The notes under the pieces were generated by a model, which had not been told where the DNA came from, ran no database searches, and was given only the letters and a program-made list of their open reading frames with translations. The position numbers and the translations under genes were made by a program. From the NCBI RefSeq assembly GCF_002013465.1, contig NZ_MAFC01000003.1, positions 142,547-206,546 of the forward strand: a stretch of 64,000 bases of DNA, written 5' to 3'. This document shows, one piece after another, positions 47,155-55,882 of this stretch. Origin of the DNA: Mycobacterium sp. D16R12. Lineage in GTDB: Bacteria > Actinomycetota > Actinomycetes > Mycobacteriales > Mycobacteriaceae. Positions within the stretch are counted from its first letter, which is position 1; the number at the start of each line of letters is the position of its first letter.

Positions 47155-48068
47155 TGAATCCGAGCGCCAATGGCGGCACGGCCCGAAACCGCTGGCACGA
47201 GATAGAACATGCTCTCCGCGAACGCATCTCAGATATTGACATCCAGCAAGAGGATTCGGCTTCGTTGGGAGCGGCGGCAATCCGTGCGGCAGTCGACCGA
47301 GGGGTCGGGTCCGTCATCGCCGTGGGTGGTGATGGGTCGGTGGGGCTGGCCCTGAATGCCTTGATGGACCCCGCGACCGACCGGCCCCGCAACCCGTCGA
47401 TCAGGTTGGGTGCCATCGGCCTAGGCAGCAGCAATGACTTCCACAAGCCATTCGACAACCGAATCGCAGGCGCCCCGGCCAGGATCGACACGCAGAACGC
47501 GAGGTTGACTGATGTCGGGAAAGCCACGCTGCTATTGCCCGATGGTCGCCGGATCGTCCGATACTTCCTCATCAACGCAAGTATGGGCCTGGTGGCCGAA
47601 GGCAATCATTCCTTCACCACCGCAGGCGGCGTGGCCAAGTGGCTCAAGCCGCGCAATGTCGAAATGGCGATCGTCTACACCGCCCTGAAGAGCATTGCGC
47701 GGCTACGCCCATTGCACGTCGAGATCCGTTCAGAGGGTTGGAGTGAGGACGTTCGGCTGACCAATGTCGGCGTGCTCAAGAGCCCGTACTTCGCCGGCGG
47801 CATGCGCTACGACACCGGCGTCACCAACGACGACGGCCAGTTCGACGTCAACATCTGGTCTGCGGCAAGCAGGCCCGCGGTCGTCAGGCTGATCGCGGGC
47901 CTGTACCGAGGGAAGTTCACCGGCTCACGTCTCGCGACTTGTCGACGTGGCCGAGTGGTCGAGATACGCCCTGAACACCCGAGCCCCCTGGAACTCGACG
48001 GGGAGATCACCGTTGTCGAATCGGCTCGCCTGGAAGTAATCCCGAAAGCACTACTGATCTGTGCCTAA
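47142..48068 (+). CDS. diacylglycerol/sphingosine kinase-like lipid kinase
   Basis: 308 residues from ATG at 47142 (AGGGAGG just upstream), starting inside the HAD gene. DAGK catalytic pattern: MFVVVNPSANGGTARNRW, SVIAVGGDGSVGLALNAL (GGDGS in place of the usual GGDGT), LGAIGLGSSNDFHKPF, and a C-terminal beta domain with GMRYDTGVTNDDGQFDVNI and PLELDGEI. These enzymes phosphorylate lipid alcohols such as diacylglycerol or sphingoid bases with ATP. With an oxoamine synthase upstream and an SDR downstream, the acceptor may be the pathway amino alcohol. Confidence 0.9.
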   Translation: MFVVVNPSANGGTARNRWHEIEHALRERISDIDIQQEDSASLGAAAIRAAVDRGVGSVIAVGGDGSVGLALNALMDPATDRPRNPSIRLGAIGLGSSNDFHKPFDNRIAGAPARIDTQNARLTDVGKATLLLPDGRRIVRYFLINASMGLVAEGNHSFTTAGGVAKWLKPRNVEMAIVYTALKSIARLRPLHVEIRSEGWSEDVRLTNVGVLKSPYFAGGMRYDTGVTNDDGQFDVNIWSAASRPAVVRLIAGLYRGKFTGSRLATCRRGRVVEIRPEHPSPLELDGEITVVESARLEVIPKALLICA

Positions 48069-48082
48069 TCAAGGAGGTTCTT

Positions 48083-49702
48083 ATGAGTAAGACAGTTCTG
48101 ATCACCGGCGCCGCGTCTGGCATGGGCCTGGCCACCGCGAAGTTGTTATCAGCGCGTGGATACGACGTGGTCGGTGCAGATTTGGAGGGCGGCGAAGGAG
48201 TCACCACCCTCGACGTGCGCGATGCCGCGTCAGTACGCGAGTGGGTGGACGCCACCGCGCGCAGCCGCGGCTCGATCGATGCGGTGATCACCTTTGCGGG
48301 CTACGGGCTCGCCGGTGGTATCGAAGAAACCTCGCCGGATGAGGCCGCCGCGCTCCTGGACGTCAATGTGCTCGGCACCGCCCGCGTTGTCCGCGCCGCG
48401 CTGCCATGGCTGCGCGACCGCGGCGCGGGCCGCATCATCGTCGTGAGTTCCGGTGCTGCACAGGCGGCCCAACCCTTCGGCGGCTGGTACTCGGCAAGCA
48501 AGGCCGCCATCGAAAAGCTCGGTGAGGCCTTACGCATGGAGGCCGCCCCGTTCGGCGTCGATGTCTCGATTCTCACGCCGGGATGGACGCGCACCGCAAT
48601 ACTCTCCAAGGCGCTCAAGGTCGCCGAACCAGTTGGCGCGTACGCCGCGGCAAGTGCCGAAGTCGACCGCCGCAACGCCGGGTATCTTGCCGGCGGCCAG
48701 GAGCCCGAGGTCGTCGCCGAACAGATACTGCGAATCCTGAACGCACGCAAAACCCGCCAGAACTACCGAGTGGGTCGCGATGTTCGGTCATCGGCGCTGG
48801 CACGCCGCCTCACCCCGCAAGGCACCTACGAACAGATGATCCGGAACTACTACGGCGTGGGGCGTGCCGTGTCCACCGCGTCCCCGTTCGCCGCACTGCC
48901 GCCGATGGTGCACCCATCGACAAAGGAGCCCCTGACCCAGACGGCCGATGGCTCGCTCGCGACCGCCGACGGCGCCATCGGCGTCAAGGCGCTGGACCGT
49001 GATTTGCGCCTCTACGGCGACGCCACCGCCGGCGAGTACGAAGGCCGTGAATTGCCCAATGAGCGAGTGCGATTCGCCTATCGGATCTACTCGAAGGCGT
49101 ATCCCATCGTCGCGACTCTGGTCTTCTGGTTCGTCTGGAATGGGAATCTGCGCAAGCTTGGCAATTTCTATGGCGGCCAGATCCGCAGTGCCGCAACCCG
49201 CGGAGCGGCATTCGTCGATATCGGCGTGGGCGACGGCAGCCTCACCAAATTCGCGCTGAACACCGCAAAGGTGAAGAGTCTGCCGTCCTTGCTGTTCGTT
49301 GATCTATCTCCGGACATGCTCCGCAAAGCCGCCAAGCGATTCCGAAAGTCGGACAGCGTTATCTCGCTCGTCGGCGATGTCACCACCCTCGGCATCGAAG
49401 AGCGCTCCACGCAGTTCCTGGGCTGCTACGGCGCCCTGCACGTCTTTCCGGATCCGCTCGCGGCGCTGAACCACATGGCATCACTGCTGACCGACGACGG
49501 AGAATTGTCACTGTCCATTCTCACCAGTCCGGGGGTGCCATGGAAGGACAGGCTCATCACACGGTTCGTCGCCACAAACACGATCACAACCAATTTCACC
49601 ATCCATGAGGTGGAAGAACTGGTGGCCAAGGCCGGGCTCGAAGAAATCGAAAAGATTCTCAACGGACACCAACTCCTGTTGCGTGTGCGTCGGGCAGTAT
49701 GA
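48083..49702 (+). CDS. SDR fused to SAM-dependent methyltransferase
   Basis: 539 residues, ATG at 48083 after AAGGAGG. Residues 1-~255 are a classical SDR: KTVLITGAASGMGLATAKLL (TGxxxGMG), VITFAGYG in place of NNAG, and the catalytic pair in SSGAAQ...WYSASKAAIEKL. Residues ~300-539 are a class I methyltransferase: AAFVDIGVGDGSLTKFAL, LLFVDLSPDMLRKAAKRF, FLGCYGALHVFPDPLAALNHM, preceded by a hydrophobic PIVATLVFWFVWNG segment. The SDR may reduce the aminoketone made by the oxoamine synthase; the partner domain would N- or O-methylate. The fusion is unusual. Confidence 0.9.
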   Translation: MSKTVLITGAASGMGLATAKLLSARGYDVVGADLEGGEGVTTLDVRDAASVREWVDATARSRGSIDAVITFAGYGLAGGIEETSPDEAAALLDVNVLGTARVVRAALPWLRDRGAGRIIVVSSGAAQAAQPFGGWYSASKAAIEKLGEALRMEAAPFGVDVSILTPGWTRTAILSKALKVAEPVGAYAAASAEVDRRNAGYLAGGQEPEVVAEQILRILNARKTRQNYRVGRDVRSSALARRLTPQGTYEQMIRNYYGVGRAVSTASPFAALPPMVHPSTKEPLTQTADGSLATADGAIGVKALDRDLRLYGDATAGEYEGRELPNERVRFAYRIYSKAYPIVATLVFWFVWNGNLRKLGNFYGGQIRSAATRGAAFVDIGVGDGSLTKFALNTAKVKSLPSLLFVDLSPDMLRKAAKRFRKSDSVISLVGDVTTLGIEERSTQFLGCYGALHVFPDPLAALNHMASLLTDDGELSLSILTSPGVPWKDRLITRFVATNTITTNFTIHEVEELVAKAGLEEIEKILNGHQLLLRVRRAV

Positions 49703-50391
49703 CCGGCATGCTTCGACTCGACAAAGTCTCACGCACCTATGTGCGCGGCGATGAGCAAGTCCATTCACTCAGCAATTTCGACTTCAGTGTGGAGCCGGGT
49801 GAATTCGTAGTGGTGACGGGACCGTCGGGTGCCGGTAAATCGACGCTGCTGCATGTGGCCGGCGGCCTCGACGCTCCCGATTCGGGCACGGTGACCTTCG
49901 AGGGCGAGGACGTGTGGAAGATGAGCACTTCGGCGCGGGCGGCGTTTCGCCGCCGCAAGCTGGGGTTCGTCTTTCAGTTCTTCAACTTGGTCCCCATGCT
50001 CTCGGCGGTCGAGAACGTTTCGCTGCCACTGGTTCTTGACGGCATACCGGCGAAAGAAGCCGATGCTCGCGCGGCGGAGCTCCTCGAGCGCATTGGACTG
50101 GGCGACCGCGCACGGCACAAACCGTCCGAGTTGTCAGGCGGGCAGATGCAGCGGGTCAGCGTCGCCCGGGCGTTGGTGGCCCGCCCCGCGCTGCTACTGG
50201 CCGACGAACCCACCGGCAACCTGGACACCAAGTCCTCGACGGCTGTTTTGGAGCTACTGAAAAGCCTTGCCGAGCAAGAAGGCTCGGCAGTCGTGGTGGT
50301 GACCCATGACGGTGCCACCGCCGAGTTCGCCTCACGAGAGGTCAGGCTCGTGGATGGCCAGGCGGTTGGTATCCCGAGCGGTGATCGCTGA
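49699..50391 (+). CDS. MacB/LolD-type ABC transporter ATPase
   Basis: 230 residues, starting in an ATGA overlap. Walker A VVVTGPSGAGKSTLLHVAGGL, Q-loop FVFQFFNLVPMLSAVENV, signature ELSGGQMQRVSVARALV, Walker B LLLADEPTGNLD, switch His VVVVTHDG. This is the type VII (mechanotransmission) ABC ATPase class, and it is coupled by TGATG to the FtsX permease that follows. Drives export or extraction of a lipid or peptide. Confidence 0.95.
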   Translation: MTGMLRLDKVSRTYVRGDEQVHSLSNFDFSVEPGEFVVVTGPSGAGKSTLLHVAGGLDAPDSGTVTFEGEDVWKMSTSARAAFRRRKLGFVFQFFNLVPMLSAVENVSLPLVLDGIPAKEADARAAELLERIGLGDRARHKPSELSGGQMQRVSVARALVARPALLLADEPTGNLDTKSSTAVLELLKSLAEQEGSAVVVVTHDGATAEFASREVRLVDGQAVGIPSGDR

Positions 50392-52949
50392 TGCGTCTTC
50401 CTACCGGCGGAGCGGTTCGGTTCAAACGCGTCCACCTCATGGCGCTGCTCTACGACTGGCGGCGCACAATTCTGGCCGTGGTGGGCGTCGCGCTCGGAGT
50501 GACGCTGGTCCTCGGGATGGCGCAGCTACGCAATGAGGTGGTAAAGCCCTTCGACTCCTTCGGCCCGGCCCTCACCCAGGCCGCGAAGGGGCGGGTCATC
50601 CAGGTGACACCGCAGGTGAGTGGCCGCCTGCCAGAAGCGTTGGTGGCCCGTTTGCAACACGAGCTGCCCGACGTCCAAGCCGTCGTCCCGTTCGTCGCCG
50701 GGCTGACTCCGGTTGAGATCCGAGGCGAACGACACGGCTTCTTCGTGATGGGCGCGCCCTGTGAGATCGAGCTGCTTGTCGGCCCATTCCAATGTGCCGA
50801 GCGGGCACGTACCGAACGGCCAGCCGACGGTCCCGGCACACCGTTCGAGATACCCAAGGCGGTGGCCGATCGCCTCGCCCTCACGCTGGGCGATGAGGTC
50901 CGCTTGCCCGGCAGGCTGCCCGGCTCGGCCCACCTGGGCTGGACCTTCCCCGAGTACGAACGCGTGCAAAGCATTAACGGCGGCAATGTGCTGTTGGCCC
51001 CGTCGGCCGCGCACGCGGCAGATCTGCTTGGTGGAAAAGGGTTCGTGACGGCCGCATTCGTCATCGAGAAACCCGGCGCCGACGTCGAGGCGGACATCCA
51101 GCAGATCGTCGGGGATATCGCGACAACCGGGCCGCCGAAACCGCAGATGCCCGTTCTCTATGCCACGGCCAAGCAAACGCTCGATCTGACCGCCTTCAGC
51201 GGCATTTTGATAGGCATACTGATCGCAGTCAACACCATCCTGCTGGGAATCGAAGAACGCCGTTCGGTGATGGGCACGATCGGTGCCATCGGCGCCAAAC
51301 CACGATCCACCTTCTTCGGCTTCCTCGGCGAGGGCGCAATCCTGGGCGCGGCCGGCGGCCTGGTAGCAGTACCCAGCGGGTTCTTATTGGGCTCCTTCCT
51401 CGTCGACCGATTCGGCCGCTCGATGCTCGCGGGGTCCGGTGGCGAGATCTCCAACACGTGGAGCCCCAGCCTGATCGCTCTCGGCGTTGGCGCGGGAGTG
51501 CTCTGCGGTGTGCTCGCCATCTTCTGGCCAGCCCTGCGGCTGGTCCGCGAGGGACCACTGCAGTCGATGTCAGCGTTCGGGGCCGACCGCCGTGTTCGAC
51601 GCGTTTCATTCTTGCCCTTGATAATCGGCGCTATCTTGATCTTTGGCGCGGTCCTTCTGATGTTGGCGTTCAACCGAGGCCAGGTTCCTCTCAAGGTTGG
51701 CAGCAACGGACTCTTCTTAGGCCTCTTGGGCCTCACGGCACTGATGGTGTGGCTGACGCCGCCCGCCGCCGGATTGCTGATCCGGCTCATCGAGAGGCCG
51801 AGGCCCGACATTGGCCGGTTGGTGCGTGCCGACGTACAGCGCTACGCCGTGCTGTTCGCCACCACGGTTGCCGTGCTGACGGTCGGCACCAGCCTGGCGA
51901 TCGGCTCACAGAGCGTCCAATTGCTCGCCGCTGATCAACTTGGCGCACAGAAGGCACAACGACTGCCAGATGCGTTGGTGATCGCACCTCAGGCACTGCT
52001 CGATCAGCGCCAGACCCAAATCGCACCCGATGCGTACGAGGCCATACGGGAGGCCGCCGGCCGCCGCGAAATCGACTCGCGCTGGCGTGCGTTAATCCCC
52101 TCGGCATCCGATCCACGCGTCGTCCTCGGTGTGACACCTGGGAGTTGGTACGCCGCTCAATTCGCTTCGCCCACAAACGAGGCGGCAACCTTCTGGCGCG
52201 GGCTATCTGCCGGCGAGGTAGCCCTGAGCACAGTGGCGGCGGGCCGTCTAGGCGCCACCGCGGGCGATACCATCGAGCTGCCCAGTGTCGCCGGGCACCA
52301 CAAGTACCGTGTGACGGGAGTTTTCGAACCTAAGATCATCAACGACTCGACCCTAGGCGATATTGTGCTCGTCTCGGCGCAACTGGCACAAAGCGACTGG
52401 GCCGCGGTACGCGAACAGGTAGTAGTGCGGTACGAGTCGGCGGCCGAAGCAAGCGCGCACCGACCCGACTTTCTGGCGCTTGGCGCCGGCTTGTCGCTCT
52501 ACGACGACGACGGCTGGAACGATGCCGGCAAGTCCGCCATTACGCGGTTCTTCGCACCGTTTACCGTGTCCGGCTACGTGATGATGCTCACCGCAGGTAT
52601 CAGCGTGCTGAACGTGTTCTTACTCGGCTTGGTGCAGCGCCGCCGGGAACGCGCGGTATTGCGGGCGATCGGGACTACCACCCGCCGCGAGCAGGCCGTC
52701 GTCATCGCTCAGGGGTTGGTACTGGCGGTCTTGGCGGCCGGGTTCGCCGTACTTGGCGGCCTGGGCCTCATCTATCTGCAGGCGTTGGCCTCGCCGGTCT
52801 TCTACGGATTCCAGTTGTCCTGGGGCATCACGGCATATCCACTGGTGGTCGGCACACTCGGTGTCGCCGCGCTAGTAGCCGCCGCCATCGCCTACCCCGT
52901 CCTACATGCCAGTCGATTGGAGACCTCCGAGGTTCTCCAGAGCGACTAG
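50391..52949 (+). CDS. FtsX-domain ABC transporter permease
   Basis: 852 residues. One membrane helix near the N-terminus (LAVVGVALGVTLVLGMAQLRNEV), a large extracytoplasmic loop, a triple-helix FtsX block at ~265-400 (FSGILIGILIAVNTILLGIEERRSVMGTIGAIGAKPRSTF), a second helix group at ~405-510, another extracytoplasmic loop, and a C-terminal FtsX block (LTAGISVLNVFLLGLVQRRRERAVLRAIGTTTRREQAVVI). This two-FtsX layout is the actinobacterial MacB/LolCE-like permease. It is the probable exporter of the operon's product. Confidence 0.93.
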   Translation: MRLPTGGAVRFKRVHLMALLYDWRRTILAVVGVALGVTLVLGMAQLRNEVVKPFDSFGPALTQAAKGRVIQVTPQVSGRLPEALVARLQHELPDVQAVVPFVAGLTPVEIRGERHGFFVMGAPCEIELLVGPFQCAERARTERPADGPGTPFEIPKAVADRLALTLGDEVRLPGRLPGSAHLGWTFPEYERVQSINGGNVLLAPSAAHAADLLGGKGFVTAAFVIEKPGADVEADIQQIVGDIATTGPPKPQMPVLYATAKQTLDLTAFSGILIGILIAVNTILLGIEERRSVMGTIGAIGAKPRSTFFGFLGEGAILGAAGGLVAVPSGFLLGSFLVDRFGRSMLAGSGGEISNTWSPSLIALGVGAGVLCGVLAIFWPALRLVREGPLQSMSAFGADRRVRRVSFLPLIIGAILIFGAVLLMLAFNRGQVPLKVGSNGLFLGLLGLTALMVWLTPPAAGLLIRLIERPRPDIGRLVRADVQRYAVLFATTVAVLTVGTSLAIGSQSVQLLAADQLGAQKAQRLPDALVIAPQALLDQRQTQIAPDAYEAIREAAGRREIDSRWRALIPSASDPRVVLGVTPGSWYAAQFASPTNEAATFWRGLSAGEVALSTVAAGRLGATAGDTIELPSVAGHHKYRVTGVFEPKIINDSTLGDIVLVSAQLAQSDWAAVREQVVVRYESAAEASAHRPDFLALGAGLSLYDDDGWNDAGKSAITRFFAPFTVSGYVMMLTAGISVLNVFLLGLVQRRRERAVLRAIGTTTRREQAVVIAQGLVLAVLAAGFAVLGGLGLIYLQALASPVFYGFQLSWGITAYPLVVGTLGVAALVAAAIAYPVLHASRLETSEVLQSD

Positions 52950-52983
52950 CGGCGTCCGGCGCCGGAGACGAGAGGAATATCTG

Positions 52984-53772
52984 ATGAAGGTGCATCACCT
53001 CAACTGCGGGACGATGGCCGGAGCAGTCGATCACTGCTTGCTAGTCGAGCTGCCCACAGGAGAATTACTGTTGGTAGACAGCGGATTCGGGCTCGACTGT
53101 ATCCGCCGACCTGAGCTGTTGGGGTGGACGCGCCACCTCATCCGCCCCGTATTGCAGGAATCCGAGACTGCGATCCGGCAAATCACCGCGCTCGGGTATG
53201 ACCCGAAAGACGTCCGCAATATCGTGCTGACACACCTGGACTACGACCACACGGGCGGTCTGGCAGACTTCCCCTGGGCAGCGGTCCACGTACACGGTCC
53301 CGAGTACCGGGCCGGCGCCCAGCCCACCGCATTCGAACGCCTCCGCTATCGGCCCGAGCAGCTGTGGTCACACGGGCCGCGATGGCAGGTCAATGAACTT
53401 GGCAAGAGCGGCAACCAGTGGTTCGGATTCCGGGCCGTCCGTGACTTGCCCGGGCTGCCTCCGACGATTCTGGTGATCCCGTTGGCGGGTCATACCCGTG
53501 GCCACGTCGGCGTGGCGGTCGACACCGGGACCGGCTGGCTGCTGCACGCCGGAGACTCTTACGTTGTCCCACAAGCTGTTTCAGGTGGAATGACCGGCCT
53601 CGCCGGCCGTGGCCTGAATCTGCTGTATGGCCACCCGAGCCTGCCGTATGCCCAGCTGGTGAACACGAACCGGCTCGCCGACCTCGTCGCACACCACCAT
53701 GACGAGGTCACCGTATTCTGCAGTCACGATAGGACGGCATTCACTAGGCTCGCGCAAGCAGTTTCCACTTGA
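52984..53772 (+). CDS. metallo-beta-lactamase-fold hydrolase
   Basis: 262 residues from ATG at 52984, with GAGAGGAA upstream. Motifs: VLTHLDYDHTGGLADFPWA, VIPLAGHTRGHVGVAV, LLHAGDSYVV and VFCSHDRTAF. The first motif is HxDxDH in place of HxHxDH, which changes one usual zinc ligand. Overall the spacing resembles N-acyl-homoserine-lactonase-like members. It is the last gene of the operon; hydrolysis of an ester, lactone or thioester in the pathway, or self-protection, is inferred. Confidence 0.88.
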   Translation: MKVHHLNCGTMAGAVDHCLLVELPTGELLLVDSGFGLDCIRRPELLGWTRHLIRPVLQESETAIRQITALGYDPKDVRNIVLTHLDYDHTGGLADFPWAAVHVHGPEYRAGAQPTAFERLRYRPEQLWSHGPRWQVNELGKSGNQWFGFRAVRDLPGLPPTILVIPLAGHTRGHVGVAVDTGTGWLLHAGDSYVVPQAVSGGMTGLAGRGLNLLYGHPSLPYAQLVNTNRLADLVAHHHDEVTVFCSHDRTAFTRLAQAVST

Positions 53773-53809
53773 TGGAGTTGCCGTCTCAATTCCAGCGCTA
53801 GCGTGCGGG

Positions 53810-55090
53810 TTATTTGCACATACGCGCAGGGGCGGGCTCGGTGGTGCTGTTTAGCGTCAGCGCAGCGGCAAGTACGCGTGCGCCGTGCGGGTCCATAGGG
53901 TCGATGTCGGTTATGTCTCGGATTCGGCCCAATCGGTACGTCAATGTATTTGGGTGTATGAAAAGTTCTGCAGCAGCGGCTTTTCGGGCCGATCCATGTC
54001 GAAGGTGCACTTTCAAAGCCTCGAGCAGCATGGGGTGACGCTGCAGCGGCACCACACATTGCGCGAGGAGGTCGCGGGCTGGACTAGGGCGGGTGATCTG
54101 GTACTCCAGCAGGACATCCTCCAGTTGATAGAGCCCCGGGACCCTGCCGACTTGCCTTGCAAGGTGGGCAATTTCAGTGGCCTCATCCGCGGCCGCAGGA
54201 ATGGCCGACGGCTCAATCGAGGGACGCGTTGCAGCGTAGATGGGTACCCCTAATCGTTCGCTGAGTGCGGCCACAATTGCAGCGTCGGCACCGTGGGCGG
54301 CAGCAGATATGTTCATTGCCGAAGGGAGAAGGACAATTCCACAGGACCCATCAAACGTGTTAAGGACAAGATTTGACCCAAAATCGTAGAGGATGCGCTG
54401 CGCATGCCGCATCCTGCGCCAGGTAGTCAGCTGATCCTGAGCTGACTGCGGCCCTGCCACGCCGTCCACCTGCACGGCGAGCACGTTGTAATGGTCACAA
54501 AGGTCAAGGTTGGCTTCGCGGGCAAGTTCTACCGCGTTGGATTTTCCGGAAACCAAAGCAGCGCATAACCTTCCTAACCATCTGCGTTCAACGTATCCCC
54601 CGGCGGTCGAATTCTGATATGCCTCGGAAACCATCACAGTGACGGTCCCCGCCAGCTCTGCGAGATACATTCCGAGCGAGGCTAATGATGCGGCGTCGCT
54701 ATCCGACGAATACTCCGCGACGAACTCCCACAACCTACGGATACCGCCGTGCATGGCGGTGATCAAGAACGGCAACGGAATGTCGCCTTCAGTGCTGAGT
54801 TCAACGAGCGGCGTCATGAACATGGATACCTCAGAGCGGCTTAGCAGGCGACCTGAGGCAAACGCACCGAGCAGCGAGGTGATCGCATGCTTGAGGATTG
54901 GCCCAATTTCGTCTTCGAAGTACTCGGCAGATACGTCGCCGCGCCAGGGTACAGACTCCACCCCTGCCGCCAACACGCCTGATGTCACTTCACCGAGTCG
55001 GGACATGAGCGCCTTTACAACAAGCGAGTCCGCCTGGATCGTCGATGGGCGACTATCAGTAGTCCCCGATGGTCGATGACGGGCGTCCAA
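53810..55090 (-). CDS. PucR/CdaR-type transcriptional regulator
   Basis: 426 residues if TTG at 55088-55090 is used; ATG at 55004-55006 (398 residues) has a better ribosome site (AAAGG) and may be the true start. The C-terminus LLEALKVHLRHGSARKAAAAELFIHPNTLTYRLGRIRDITDIDP is the PucR C-terminal helix-turn-helix (HTH_30). The middle (LSERLGVPIYAATRPSI, VLEYQITRPSPARDLLAQCV) matches the GGDEF-like CdaR region. Convergent with the operon across 37 bases and probably its dedicated regulator. Confidence 0.87.
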   Translation of the reverse strand: MDARHRPSGTTDSRPSTIQADSLVVKALMSRLGEVTSGVLAAGVESVPWRGDVSAEYFEDEIGPILKHAITSLLGAFASGRLLSRSEVSMFMTPLVELSTEGDIPLPFLITAMHGGIRRLWEFVAEYSSDSDAASLASLGMYLAELAGTVTVMVSEAYQNSTAGGYVERRWLGRLCAALVSGKSNAVELAREANLDLCDHYNVLAVQVDGVAGPQSAQDQLTTWRRMRHAQRILYDFGSNLVLNTFDGSCGIVLLPSAMNISAAAHGADAAIVAALSERLGVPIYAATRPSIEPSAIPAAADEATEIAHLARQVGRVPGLYQLEDVLLEYQITRPSPARDLLAQCVVPLQRHPMLLEALKVHLRHGSARKAAAAELFIHPNTLTYRLGRIRDITDIDPMDPHGARVLAAALTLNSTTEPAPARMCK

Positions 55091-55102
55091 GCCTTACCCC
55101 TG

Positions 55103-55131
55103 TGAGAATTTCGCAACTCTTGTGTTTCTCA
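55103..55131. promoter_or_regulatory. inverted repeat upstream of PucR-type gene
   Basis: TGAGAA (55103-55108) and TTCTCA (55126-55131) form a dyad with a 17-base gap, just upstream of the regulator's start. It may be the regulator's own operator. The arms are short, so chance occurrence is possible. Confidence 0.25.
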
Positions 55132-55317
55132 TCAACGGAGATAAGACTATCCGCTCGCTGATCGTGATCCGGACCCCGATTCCACGGTGTGAAGCACACC
55201 GGAAACAGAATCCGACAAGACATCAAGTTACCCCAGAGTAACAAGCTCATCAGCGTTACCAGAAAAAGCGCACCACTTTATTTGGGCGCTTGGCCCAGAC
55301 CAAGCCCGACAGCCGTT

Positions 55318-55495
55318 AAGCATCGGCTATGTTCCCGTCGACCGGCAAGCGTGACAGCGGAACTCGATGCCACAGGCGGCAACAGATCAGAAGTGGATGC
55401 GGTGATCATCGCATCGGGCGACGCCTCTTCCTCCGCGATTCCGACCTCATCCGCATCCGCACGCAACAGCCAGAATCGTTGAACCGCAGTCTTTC
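55318..55495 (-). pseudogene. frameshifted 3' fragment of maleylpyruvate-isomerase-family gene
   Basis: On the minus strand this stretch encodes FWLLRADADEVGIAEEEA, SPDAMITASTSDLL, then, after one extra base, LWHRVPLSRLPVDGN. These align with SWLLRVDPDAIGIVDEDA, APDATIRASTSDLL and LWHRVPLSRLTVDGD at the end of the intact gene at 29666-30403. The rest of the gene cannot be recognised. It is the right-hand counterpart of the DUF5997 fragment at 30481-30645. Confidence 0.78.
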
Positions 55496-55882
55496 TAGCG
55501 GTTGAAGCATCGAGCCCCAACGCAGGTCTGGCATGGACGACCGCGGGCCGCACATTGCTAATGCCGCCCTGGACGATCCGCCTCAGTCGCAGTATTCGAC
55601 GAAGACACTGATCTACCATAAGACGACTTTCTTCTACGGCTAGTCGATTTCGTGCCAGGTATATCGCGCGATCGCAAGTACACCGACGGCTCGAACGAGG
55701 TTCGACCACATGCCTTCTGCCGAGTCGTCTATGCGGATGGTCAATCCGAGCATCAGTTGATGTCGATGCATCGTTGTCAACGGTAGTGCGGTGTAGCTTG
55801 CCCGTGCACGACGACCCCACCGACCAGGACTGCGCCCGAAATACGTTCGGTCAGTCTTTGAACAGGCAGCGACTAGTGCATC
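55496..55882. other. intergenic region with no recognised gene
   Basis: No convincing coding region, repeat or RNA gene is seen. Open frames here have no recognisable protein pattern. It may hold further decayed sequence from the island boundary and lies downstream of the LysR-type gene. Confidence 0.5.

Noticed and set aside
55278..55820. A 180-codon minus-strand protein gene
   Set aside because: Only its C-terminal third resembles a known protein, and that part is frameshifted relative to the intact gene at 29666-30403; treated as a pseudogene remnant plus non-coding DNA.
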